Shown: positions 1 through 5,411 of the stretch, one piece after another
How positions within the stretch are numbered: position 1 is the first letter of the stretch
Layout: each line of letters begins with the position of its first letter
DNA from: CAYNWK01 sp964400875
Lineage (GTDB): Bacteria; Chloroflexota; Anaerolineae; Anaerolineales; UBA4823
Direction: 5' to 3'
DNA length: 5,411 nucleotides
Assembly: GCA_964400875.1 (NCBI GenBank)
Contig: CAYNWK010000241.1
Location: 1 to 5,411, forward strand
Translations under genes and position numbers: made by a program
The notes under the pieces: model-generated
Databases searched by the model: none
What the model saw: only the letters and a program-made list of their open reading frames with translations
Told to the model about the DNA's origin: nothing

Positions 1-8
1 AAAAAACC

Positions 9-36
9 TTGACACGCTTACATTCGATGGTACACT
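9..36 (+). promoter_or_regulatory. sigma70-type promoter ahead of the proS leader
   Basis: A perfect -35 box TTGACA lies at 9-14. After a 16-bp spacer a -10-like box TACACT lies at 31-36, preceded by TG at 28-29, which makes an extended -10 (TGnTACACT). Transcription would be expected to begin near 42-44. The promoter points toward proS, but an intrinsic terminator intervenes at 156-193. The match is read directly from the sequence; activity is inferred. Confidence 0.7.
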
Positions 37-45
37 TTTTAAGCA

Positions 46-93
46 ATGAACTTCAGAAACAGCTCGCCGTCCCCAGTCCCTACCAGCCGATAG
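46..93 (+). CDS. possible 15-residue proline-containing leader peptide
   Basis: An ATG at 46-48 opens a 15-codon frame ending in TAG at 91-93. The peptide reads MNFRNSSPSPVPTSR, with proline codons CCG, CCA and CCT at codons 8, 10 and 12. It begins within a few bases of the predicted transcript start, so it would be translated leaderless or nearly so; no Shine-Dalgarno site is visible. Its proline codons overlap the 5' side (71-88) of the hairpin arm that precedes the terminator. Known amino-acid leader peptides carry codons for the amino acid of the regulated pathway, and the downstream gene charges tRNA-Pro. Three prolines in 15 residues can arise by chance in C-rich DNA, so this call is tentative. 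Confidence 0.22.
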   Translation: MNFRNSSPSPVPTSR

Positions 94-155
94 CCCGAAC
101 AGGCTTTTGGTCAGCTTGGGGTTGGGAAGGTGCTTGCAACTTCTCGCGACGAGTT

Positions 156-193
156 CCGCCCTCTGGACTAAAAGCCCGGAGGGCGGTTTTTTT
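156..193 (+). terminator. intrinsic terminator in the proS leader
   Basis: An 11-bp GC-rich stem forms between 156-166 and 176-186 (CCGCCCTC against GAGGGCGG plus the inner pairs, one of them G-T). The loop is about 9 nt and the stem is followed directly by seven T residues at 187-193. This is a textbook Rho-independent terminator on the + strand. It lies about 68 nt before the proS start, so it either ends a small RNA or acts as an attenuator that must be bypassed for proS expression from the promoter at 9-36. Confidence 0.85.
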
Positions 194-247
194 ATCCATT
201 TGAGCGTTTCACCGTTCGCTCGAGGACGAGGCGGGGAAGATTAGATC

Positions 248-255
248 AAGGAGGT
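248..255 (+). promoter_or_regulatory. ribosome binding site of proS
   Basis: AAGGAGGT is a near-perfect anti-16S match. It leaves about 6 nt before the ATG at 261, but about 12 nt before the in-frame ATG at 267, and it abuts the out-of-frame ATG at 256. This supports the start at 261. Confidence 0.85.
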
Positions 256-260
256 ATGTT

Positions 261-2033
261 ATGCGAATGAGCAAGTTGTTCGGCCAGACCTTACGCGAGG
301 CGCCAGCCGACGTCGAGATCGCCAGCCATAAGTTGTTGACCCGGGCAGCGTTTATCCGCCAGCTCGCTGCGGGGATCTTCTCTTATCTACCGCTGGCAAA
401 GCGCTCGCTGACCAAGATCGAGAATATCATGCGCCAGGAGATCAACGCCATTGGCGGGCAGGAATTCACCATGCCGGTCGTCCATCCCGCGGATATCTGG
501 AAGGAGTCCAACCGCTGGTACGAGATCGGTTCGGAGATGGGACGTTTCAAGGATAAGAACGACCGGGATATGGTCCTGGCGATGACTCACGAAGAGGTTA
601 TCGCCGACCTGGTGCGGAAAGAGATCAGCTCCTACCGGCAGCTGCCGAAGCTGGTGTATCACATCCAGACCAAATGGCGGGATGACCCGCGCCCCAGGGC
701 GGGCTTAATCCGGGTGCGCGAGTTCACCATGAAGGACAGCTACTCCCTGGACGCCGACTGGGGTGGACTGGACGAACAATACCGCGCTCATTATCAGGCC
801 TATTTCAACATCTTCCATCGCTGCAGCCTGCCGGTTATCGCCGTCAAGTCCGACGTGGGCATGATGGGCGGCAAATCAGCCCACGAATTCATGTACTTGA
901 CTCCCGTGGGGGAAGACACCCTGCTGATCTGTGACGAATGCGGTTACGCCGCCAATCGGCAGATCGCCACGTTTCAAAAAACGACTTTACCGCCGGAAGC
1001 TCCAAAACCTTTAGAAAAAGTTGCTACCCCCGAGACCAAGACCATCGAGGCGCTGGCGAAATTCCTCGAGGTGTCCAAAGCCCAGACCGCAAAGGCCGTA
1101 TTCATGATTGCCACGGTCCTGGAGGGTCAGGAGAAAGTTGAAAAATTCGTCTTTGCCGTGGTGCGCGGCGATATGGACGTCAACGATACGAAACTGGCGA
1201 ATGCAGTCAATGCCAAGGAGCTGCGTCCGGCGACAGACGAGGAAATCCTTGCGATCGGCGCCGTGCCCGGCTACGCCTCCCCACGCGGTTTGAACGGGGC
1301 GCTGGTCGTTGTGGACGACATCATTCCCACTTCACCGAACCTAGTTGCCGGCGCCAATGAAGAAGGCTTCCACCTGCGCAACGTCAACTACGGGCGTGAT
1401 TTCGAAGCCGATATCGTCGCCGATATCGTTTCCGCCGAGGATGGCGCGCTCTGCCCCCAGTGCAGTCACCCCTTGCGGGCGGCTCGCGGCGTCGAAGTTG
1501 GCAACATCTTCAAGTTAGGCACGCACTTCAGCGAAGCGCTGGGCTGTTATTACCTGGATCAAGAAGGAAACTCGCGCCCGGTAATTATGGGCTCTTACGG
1601 CATCGGCAGCGGTCGCCTTTTAGCCTGCATCGCCGAGGCCCACCATGACGATGACGGTCTCATCTGGCCGATCACCGTAGCTCCCTACCAGGTTCATATC
1701 GTGACACTGACCGGGAGGGAAGAAGACGATGTAACCGGCATCGCCGACCGCCTTTACCGGGATCTGGAAGCTTCCGGCATCGAGGTGCTCTACGACGACC
1801 GGGATGAGAGTCCCGGGATTAAATTCAACGACGCCGATCTGATCGGCTTACCGATCCGCCTGACGGTCAGCCAGCGTTCGCTGAAAGCCGGCGGGGTTGA
1901 GTACAAGCGCCGGGACCGGGAAGAACGCACGGTAATCCCGATCGGCGAAGTCATCAGCCAGGTAGGAGAGATCATTAGCGAGCTGCATGCCGCCATCGAC
2001 GAGCTCGTTGTGGAAGCGAAGTTCGAAGAGTAA
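261..2033 (+). CDS. proS: prolyl-tRNA synthetase, bacterial type with insertion (editing) domain
   Basis: This cytoplasmic class II aminoacyl-tRNA synthetase attaches proline to tRNA-Pro using ATP. The protein is 590 residues, close to the usual 565-620 for the bacterial type. Class II motif 1 lies around 69-86 (TMPVVHPADIWKESNRW). Motif 2 covers about 137-161 and includes TKWRDDPRPR and REFTMKDSYS. Motif 3 is GSYGIGSGRLL at 444-454. Between motifs 2 and 3, about 225-400 is the INS domain, related to YbaK, that in the family hydrolyses Ala-tRNA-Pro. Lys278 in TAKAVF appears to match the editing lysine of the E. coli enzyme. The C-terminal anticodon-binding domain runs from about 475, with VLYDDRDESPGIKF at 509-522. 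Two CxxC pairs (C224/C227 and C398/C401) border the INS domain and may bind metal. The N-terminus MRMSKLFGQTL parallels E. coli MRTSQYLLSTL, which with the Shine-Dalgarno site fixes the start. It is monocistronic here, behind a terminator-bearing leader. Confidence 0.97.
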   Translation: MRMSKLFGQTLREAPADVEIASHKLLTRAAFIRQLAAGIFSYLPLAKRSLTKIENIMRQEINAIGGQEFTMPVVHPADIWKESNRWYEIGSEMGRFKDKNDRDMVLAMTHEEVIADLVRKEISSYRQLPKLVYHIQTKWRDDPRPRAGLIRVREFTMKDSYSLDADWGGLDEQYRAHYQAYFNIFHRCSLPVIAVKSDVGMMGGKSAHEFMYLTPVGEDTLLICDECGYAANRQIATFQKTTLPPEAPKPLEKVATPETKTIEALAKFLEVSKAQTAKAVFMIATVLEGQEKVEKFVFAVVRGDMDVNDTKLANAVNAKELRPATDEEILAIGAVPGYASPRGLNGALVVVDDIIPTSPNLVAGANEEGFHLRNVNYGRDFEADIVADIVSAEDGALCPQCSHPLRAARGVEVGNIFKLGTHFSEALGCYYLDQEGNSRPVIMGSYGIGSGRLLACIAEAHHDDDGLIWPITVAPYQVHIVTLTGREEDDVTGIADRLYRDLEASGIEVLYDDRDESPGIKFNDADLIGLPIRLTVSQRSLKAGGVEYKRRDREERTVIPIGEVISQVGEIISELHAAIDELVVEAKFEE

Positions 2034-2038
2034 CGAAA

Positions 2039-2065
2039 GCGGGGCGGGTGAAAAACCCGCCCCGC
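2039..2065. terminator. hairpin terminator between convergent proS and the fad operon
   Basis: A perfect 11-bp, almost all G-C stem joins 2039-2049 to 2055-2065 around a GAAAA loop. It begins 5 nt after the proS stop and lies 21 nt beyond the stop of the SCP2 gene on the other strand, so it can serve both transcripts. Neither side has a real T tract: the + side continues CCTCAATATCC and the - side TTTCGTTA. Termination efficiency is therefore uncertain, and 3'-end protection is an alternative role. Confidence 0.65.
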
Positions 2066-2086
2066 CTCAATATCCGAATTTTCCAT

Positions 2087-2416
2087 TCAGCGCATTTTGA
2101 AGTATTTGGTCAGACCCAGCGCCAGGTTCAGGTTTCCCTTTAGGCGCACCTTTTGCTGCATGAACGCCGCCATCGGGTCGAGGTTTCCCAGGATGACATC
2201 CTTGTAATCCTCGGCATCCGCCATCAAGGTCATGGTGGGCTCTTCGGTGGTGCCCTTTTCGACGGTGCAGTGTTGATCCTGGATGGACACCACCCAATCA
2301 CCGCCCTCCTCTCCATCCAGGTGGTATTGGATGACTGCATCCACGCCTTCGGCTGCCTCGGGCTTGAACGCTTTAGGCATCCGGTTCATCAATTCTTCAA
2401 CGGTAATATCCGACAT
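2087..2416 (-). CDS. SCP2 sterol-binding-domain lipid carrier protein
   Basis: This small 109-residue protein appears to consist of a single SCP2 domain (sterol carrier protein 2 fold). The fold forms a hydrophobic tunnel for lipids or fatty acyl-CoAs; no enzymatic residues are expected. Supporting features are the amphipathic N-terminal helix (TVEELMNRMPKAFKPE, 5-20), the beta strands AVIQYHL and DWVVSI, and the family-typical C-terminal part. That part has a PTMTLMADAEDYKDVILG segment at 60-77, then GNLDPMAAFMQQKVRLKG at 77-94 and a hydrophobic tail NLALGLTKYF. There is no signal peptide or membrane segment, so it is probably cytosolic. The frame is open further upstream into the thiolase gene, but the ATG at 2416 is preceded by GGAGG and is the natural start. 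It is the last gene of the fadN-thiolase operon, suggesting it supplies or holds beta-oxidation substrates; the specific ligand cannot be read from sequence. Confidence 0.88.
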   Translation of the reverse strand: MSDITVEELMNRMPKAFKPEAAEGVDAVIQYHLDGEEGGDWVVSIQDQHCTVEKGTTEEPTMTLMADAEDYKDVILGNLDPMAAFMQQKVRLKGNLNLALGLTKYFKMR

Positions 2417-2423
2417 TCCTTTT

Positions 2424-2428
2424 CCTCC
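2424..2428 (-). promoter_or_regulatory. ribosome binding site of the SCP2 gene
   Basis: GGAGG on the - strand lies 7 nt before the ATG at 2416-2414. It sets the start of the SCP2 protein and argues against the 30-codon upstream extension, which would overlap the end of the thiolase gene. Confidence 0.8.
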
Positions 2429-2454
2429 AGTTGATTTTTGTCCGTAAGAACAGA

Positions 2455-3654
2455 TCAATTGAGATTTTCTATTACTCCGGCGGCCCCCATCCCACCGCCA
2501 ATGCACATCGTGACGAGACCAAACTGCACGCCACGTCGTTTCATTTCGTAAACCAGCTGTGTCGTTAACTTGGCGCCGGTGCAGCCCAGGGGGTGACCAA
2601 GGGCGATGGCGCCGCCGTTGACGTTGGTGATCTCCTCATCGAAACCGAGCTCACGGATCACCACCAGGCTCTGGGAAGCAAACGCTTCGTTGAGTTCGAT
2701 CAACCCGATCTCGCCCAATGAGAGGCCAGCCAGCTTGAGCGCTTTCGGGACCGCTGCGATCGGGCCAATACCCATAATTTCCGGCGGGACGCCGCCCACT
2801 GCAAAGGAAATAAAACGCGCCAGCGGCTTTAAATTCAGCGCCTCGGCTTTTGCCCGGGAGGCGATCACCACCCCTGCTGCCCCATCCGACATCTGGGAGG
2901 AGTTGCCCGCCGTCACCGTACCGCCTTCTTTGAAGGCGGGTCTGAGCTTTGCGAGCGCCTCAAGGCTGGTATCCGCTCGCGGGCCTTCATCCCGTTTGAA
3001 CTCATACGATCGGGTCATGGGATGCCCGTTGGAACCCGGTTCGACGATCTCGACCTGCAGGGGGACGATCTCGGGATCAAACCGTCCGCTTTCAACCGCG
3101 GCGCTCGCCTGCATATTGCTGCGCAGGGCGAAAGCATCCTGGTTTGCTCGACTGACCCCATATTTATCGGCCACGTTCTCAGCGGTCAAGCCCATATTGG
3201 TGTAGGCTTCGGGAGAATTTTCTGCCAGGTATGGGGTTGGCGCCAGCTTGAAGCCGGTCATCGGGACCATGCTCATCGATTCCACCCCTCCGGCAATGGC
3301 CATCTCCATCTGCCCAGCCATAATGCCAAACGCGGCATGGGCGATGCTCTGCAGACCTGAGGAACAAAAACGGTTGATCGTTTCCCCAGGGACGGAATCC
3401 GGCAACCCGGCGCGCAATGAGACCATGCGGGCCATGTTCATGCCTTGCTGCCCCTCCGGGAAAGCGCACCCGAAAATCACATCGTCGATAACTTTCGGGT
3501 CCAGCCCTTCTGAACGCCGTAATAATTCTTGAATCACCGCAGCAGCCATCTCCTCCGGCCGGGTGGTGACCAGGCTGCCTCGCTTGGCCTTACCTATGGC
3601 AGTGCGCGCGGCAGCCACGATAACCGCTTCGCGTGCTGGATCAATATTCTTCAT
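2455..3654 (-). CDS. fadA: acetyl-CoA acyltransferase (3-ketoacyl-CoA thiolase)
   Basis: Thiolase of 399 residues, the typical family length. It cleaves 3-ketoacyl-CoA with CoA to acetyl-CoA and a shortened acyl-CoA, the last step of beta-oxidation. The nucleophilic cysteine is C97 in NRFCSSGLQS. The NEAF motif is at 322-325. The active-site histidine H354 is in GGAIALGHPLGCTGAK (347-362). The second, acid/base cysteine C384 is in CIGGGMGAA (384-392). All four elements are intact, so the enzyme should be active. The start at 3654 follows AAGGAG (3668-3663) with an 8-nt spacer. The gene lies 104 nt after the fadN-like gene and about 38 nt before the SCP2 gene, all on the - strand, as expected for a beta-oxidation operon. 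The fadN-fadA order matches the Bacillus subtilis fadNAE operon. A biosynthetic acetoacetyl-CoA thiolase is possible from the fold alone, but the context favours degradation. The symbol is assigned by family and context. Confidence 0.93.
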   Translation of the reverse strand: MKNIDPAREAVIVAAARTAIGKAKRGSLVTTRPEEMAAAVIQELLRRSEGLDPKVIDDVIFGCAFPEGQQGMNMARMVSLRAGLPDSVPGETINRFCSSGLQSIAHAAFGIMAGQMEMAIAGGVESMSMVPMTGFKLAPTPYLAENSPEAYTNMGLTAENVADKYGVSRANQDAFALRSNMQASAAVESGRFDPEIVPLQVEIVEPGSNGHPMTRSYEFKRDEGPRADTSLEALAKLRPAFKEGGTVTAGNSSQMSDGAAGVVIASRAKAEALNLKPLARFISFAVGGVPPEIMGIGPIAAVPKALKLAGLSLGEIGLIELNEAFASQSLVVIRELGFDEEITNVNGGAIALGHPLGCTGAKLTTQLVYEMKRRGVQFGLVTMCIGGGMGAAGVIENLN

Positions 3655-3662
3655 AAATGGAT

Positions 3663-3668
3663 CTCCTT
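3663..3668 (-). promoter_or_regulatory. ribosome binding site of the thiolase gene
   Basis: AAGGAG on the - strand lies 8 nt before the ATG at 3654-3652 and confirms that start. The 104-nt gap upstream shows no convincing -35/-10 pair, so the gene is probably transcribed from the fadN promoter outside the window. Confidence 0.8.
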
Positions 3669-3713
3669 CATCACGATCACTTTAGCTCATATCACCTTCT
3701 AGGGGTGGATGCA

Positions 3714-3747
3714 GGGATGTGGGTGAGCGATGCCCGCCCACATTCCC
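3714..3747. repeat. intercistronic inverted repeat between fadN-like gene and thiolase
   Basis: GGGATGTGGG at 3714-3723 pairs with CCCACATTCCC at 3737-3747, giving a 10-bp stem with one bulged T and a 13-nt loop. On the - strand it begins 11 nt after the fadN-like stop codon. No T run follows on that strand, so it is not a standard terminator. An RNA-stability or processing element that tunes the fadN to thiolase ratio is possible. Confidence 0.55.
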
Positions 3748-3758
3748 GTGTTCATTCC

Positions 3759-5411
3759 CTAGTTCCGCAGCACTTTACCGGTTTGCAGCAAATTCCACAT
3801 GCGCTGTTGTGTCTTTTCTTCGCCGCACAACGAGAGGAAAGCTTCGCGTTCGAGGTCGAGCACGTATTGCTCTGGAACCCAGGCGCCCTGGCTTATATTT
3901 CCACCAGTCATCACATGGGCCAGCTTCTCGGCAATGTGCGCTTCATACTCGCTGATATACCCGCCCTCTTTAAACATGAAAATGCCGACCTTGAGCGCGG
4001 CCAGCAGGTCGCGCCCGGCTGCATAAATCTTCTCGGGTAAAGGCGGCCAGTATCCGGTGGCGACCAAATTAAGCGCTTCTTTTTTCGCCTCGGTCAGCAG
4101 CAGGTCCCGGTTCATAACAACCTGGTCGCATGGGTTCAGGATGCCCATGTCCCGCGCTTCTTCCGCACTGGTGGCGACTTTCGCCATGCCGATCTGTTCG
4201 AACAGGCGCTGCAAGAAGGGCAGCGGCTCGGCGTTTTTTGTCCTCATCGGCGGGTTGAGCACGCGGCGCAGCATCTCCTTGGTTCCTCCACCGGCCGGGA
4301 TCACGCCGGCGCCGATCTCTACCAGGCCGGTATACAATTCGGCATGGGCAACGATCCGGCTGGCGTGCATCGAAACTTCCGCGCCGCCGCCCAAGGACAT
4401 GCCTGCCGGCGCTGCGATCACAGGTTTAGGTGCATAGCGCATGCGCATATTGAGATCTTGCATGCGCCGGACTGCGCCATCGAGCTGATCCCACATCTCT
4501 CCCTGTGCCGCCATAACCACCATAAATAGGTTTGCCCCGGCGCTGAAGTTATCGGCCTCGTTCCCGATCACCAGTCCCTCGAGATCACTATCGAGGCGGT
4601 CCAGGCTTTCTTCCAGCAAGTTAAAGATATCCTCATCCAGGACGTTCATCTTGGTGTGGAATTCCAGGTTAGCCACGCCGTCGCCGAGATCGATCAGGGA
4701 GGCGCTCATATTTTTTGCGATCACCTTGCCGGCGGCCACCTCCTCGCTTAACACCACCAGCCCTGATGGCCGCTCCACTGGTTGGTATGCTCCCCGATCC
4801 GGGTGGTATACCGAGACTTTGCGGCCTTGCTCGTATTCGTAGAATGAGGTGATCCCGGACTCCAGCATCTCTTCCACCCAGGCTGCCGGAGGGAAACCTG
4901 CCGACCTCATCGCTGCAGCAGTCTCCGGTACGCACAGCAGGTCCCAGGTTTCAAAGGGTCCAACCTCATGATTGAATCCCCAGCGGATGGCGTCATCGAT
5001 CGCCTTGGGAGTATCCGCTACTTCGGGGATCAATTCCGATGCGTAAGCCAGGCTCTGGTAGGTCAACGCCCGGATCAGCTGGGCGGCGCGATCTTCCGAC
5101 TTCAACAAGACCTTCAATCGCTCGCCCAGGTCATCGATATCCCTGGCTTCTCCAATGGACTCAAAACGCACTTTTTTCGGCGGCTCATGCTCCAGGCTCT
5201 GCAGATTTAGAGGCCAGAATTCCTTCTTACCGTTTTCTCTAACCTGTTTGTAGAACCCAACCTTGGTTTTGTTGCCCAACCAGTTTCTTTCGACCATGGT
5301 ATCGATCAGCTGGTTGACCCGCTCGGATTCGAGGTAGCGCAGTGCGTGTTTGTCGTGGGGTATAGCCGGGGCCAGGTTGTCACCGACGTGCTTCCACACG
5401 TCTACGCCGAC
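3759..5411 (-). CDS. fadN: 3-hydroxyacyl-CoA dehydrogenase / enoyl-CoA hydratase, FadN type (5' end outside window)
   Basis: Only the C-terminal 550 residues are present; the frame is open to the window edge. Residues are numbered here from the first visible codon, at 5411. The visible part starts in the first C-terminal domain of 3-hydroxyacyl-CoA dehydrogenase (HVGDN near residue 8, LGNKTKVGFY at 45-54). A second dehydrogenase C-terminal repeat follows at about 109-194 (AIDDAIRWGFNHEVGPFE). A crotonase domain occupies about 215-430. Its oxyanion-hole segment is FSAGAN (289-294). Two glutamates, E345 in GGGAEVS and E365 in GLVEIGAG, match the catalytic pair of enoyl-CoA hydratase. The C-terminal tail ends FLSLCGEEKTQQRMWNLL and LRN, as in FadN proteins. 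The dehydrogenase-first order is that of B. subtilis FadN (about 790 residues) and the reverse of E. coli FadB. The NAD-binding domain and the dehydrogenase catalytic histidine are therefore off-window. The protein would hydrate enoyl-CoA and oxidise 3-hydroxyacyl-CoA, feeding the adjacent thiolase. A GTG at 5399 is internal, not the start. Confidence 0.92.
   Translation of the reverse strand, partial: VGVDVWKHVGDNLAPAIPHDKHALRYLESERVNQLIDTMVERNWLGNKTKVGFYKQVRENGKKEFWPLNLQSLEHEPPKKVRFESIGEARDIDDLGERLKVLLKSEDRAAQLIRALTYQSLAYASELIPEVADTPKAIDDAIRWGFNHEVGPFETWDLLCVPETAAAMRSAGFPPAAWVEEMLESGITSFYEYEQGRKVSVYHPDRGAYQPVERPSGLVVLSEEVAAGKVIAKNMSASLIDLGDGVANLEFHTKMNVLDEDIFNLLEESLDRLDSDLEGLVIGNEADNFSAGANLFMVVMAAQGEMWDQLDGAVRRMQDLNMRMRYAPKPVIAAPAGMSLGGGAEVSMHASRIVAHAELYTGLVEIGAGVIPAGGGTKEMLRRVLNPPMRTKNAEPLPFLQRLFEQIGMAKVATSAEEARDMGILNPCDQVVMNRDLLLTEAKKEALNLVATGYWPPLPEKIYAAGRDLLAALKVGIFMFKEGGYISEYEAHIAEKLAHVMTGGNISQGAWVPEQYVLDLEREAFLSLCGEEKTQQRMWNLLQTGKVLRN

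Larger units (their letters stand above)
43..193 (+). ncRNA. structured 5' leader of proS or stand-alone small RNA, class not recognised
   Basis: This is the stretch between the predicted transcription start and the end of the first terminator, about 150 nt. It can fold into a long nested arm: 51-54 with 126-129, 71-75 with 117-121, and 82-88 with 102-111 (three bases bulged). A small hairpin at 143-153 has stem CTCG/CGAG and loop CGA. The terminator hairpin at 156-186 follows. The T-box consensus AGGGTGGNACCGCG is absent, and neither the SRP RNA core nor a convincing 6S-like closed double-ended fold is visible. A promoter followed by a terminator before a tRNA-synthetase gene is the usual layout of transcription attenuation, so a regulatory leader is the first guess. 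An independent small RNA is the alternative. Pairings were found by eye, without energy calculation. Confidence 0.45.

Noticed and set aside
43..193. T-box riboswitch, 6S RNA or SRP RNA
   Set aside because: The T-box core AGGGTGGNACCGCG and the SRP core motif are absent, and the 5' and 3' ends do not close into a 6S-like long rod. The region is left as an unclassified leader or small RNA.
9..203. A 64-codon frame with an ATG-like reading at the start of the window
   Set aside because: It begins at TTG inside the -35 box, runs through the -10 box and the intrinsic terminator, has no ribosome binding site and shows no recognisable domain.
256..270. A four-codon frame (ATG at 256, TGA at 268-270) overlapping the proS start
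   Set aside because: The ATG directly abuts the Shine-Dalgarno sequence, too close for initiation; it looks like chance.
2417..2506. N-terminal extension of the SCP2 protein by 30 codons
   Set aside because: It would overlap the end of the thiolase gene, has no SCP2 similarity, and a good ribosome binding site lies right before the ATG at 2416.
2606..3205. A 199-codon open frame on the + strand
   Set aside because: It lies wholly antisense to the thiolase coding region, whose motifs are intact. It is a low-complexity, Ser/Pro/Ala-rich shadow caused by high GC codon bias.
5397..5399. GTG at 5399 as the start of the FadN-like gene
   Set aside because: The same frame stays open to the window edge and the encoded residues are in the middle of a dehydrogenase domain, so the true start is outside the window.
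1..5411. Mobile element, CRISPR array, tRNA or defence system
   Set aside because: No transposase or integrase frame, no spaced direct repeats, no tRNA-like cloverleaf and no toxin, nuclease or phage gene was seen.

Overview
The window is ordinary bacterial chromosome with moderately high GC. It carries one complete housekeeping gene on the + strand (proS, prolyl-tRNA synthetase), converging on a fatty-acid beta-oxidation operon on the - strand. That operon reads fadN-like, then a fadA-like thiolase, then a small SCP2-domain gene. No mobile element, CRISPR array, tRNA or rRNA was seen. The bacterial-type ProS with an insertion editing domain, the FadN-type domain order and the strong Shine-Dalgarno sites fit a Gram-positive-like or Chloroflexota (Anaerolineae-like) bacterium. 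That placement is an inference from gene types only and is tentative.

Layout: Positions 1-260 hold a near-consensus promoter, about 150 nt that could form a structured RNA, and a strong intrinsic terminator at 156-193, all ahead of proS. Because a promoter is followed by a terminator before the gene, this is either an attenuator leader controlling proS or a separate small RNA. A 15-codon reading frame at 46-93 starts almost at the predicted transcript start and contains three proline codons. This is suggestive for a proline-charging enzyme but unproven. proS fills 261-2033. A GC-rich hairpin at 2039-2065 sits between the converging transcripts.

The - strand operon is read from the right edge. 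The fadN-like gene enters the window already in its dehydrogenase part and continues through a crotonase (enoyl-CoA hydratase) domain to its stop at 3759. After a 104-nt gap containing a hairpin comes the thiolase (3654 to 2455). After 37 to 38 nt comes the 109-residue SCP2 protein (2416 to 2087). Together FadN and the thiolase can perform hydration, NAD-dependent oxidation and thiolytic cleavage of acyl-CoAs. The SCP2 protein probably binds or delivers a lipid or acyl-CoA substrate. The thiolase/SCP2 pairing recalls the animal SCP-x protein, where the two are fused.

Nothing here is clearly a new biological system. The most worthwhile region for follow-up is the proS leader.
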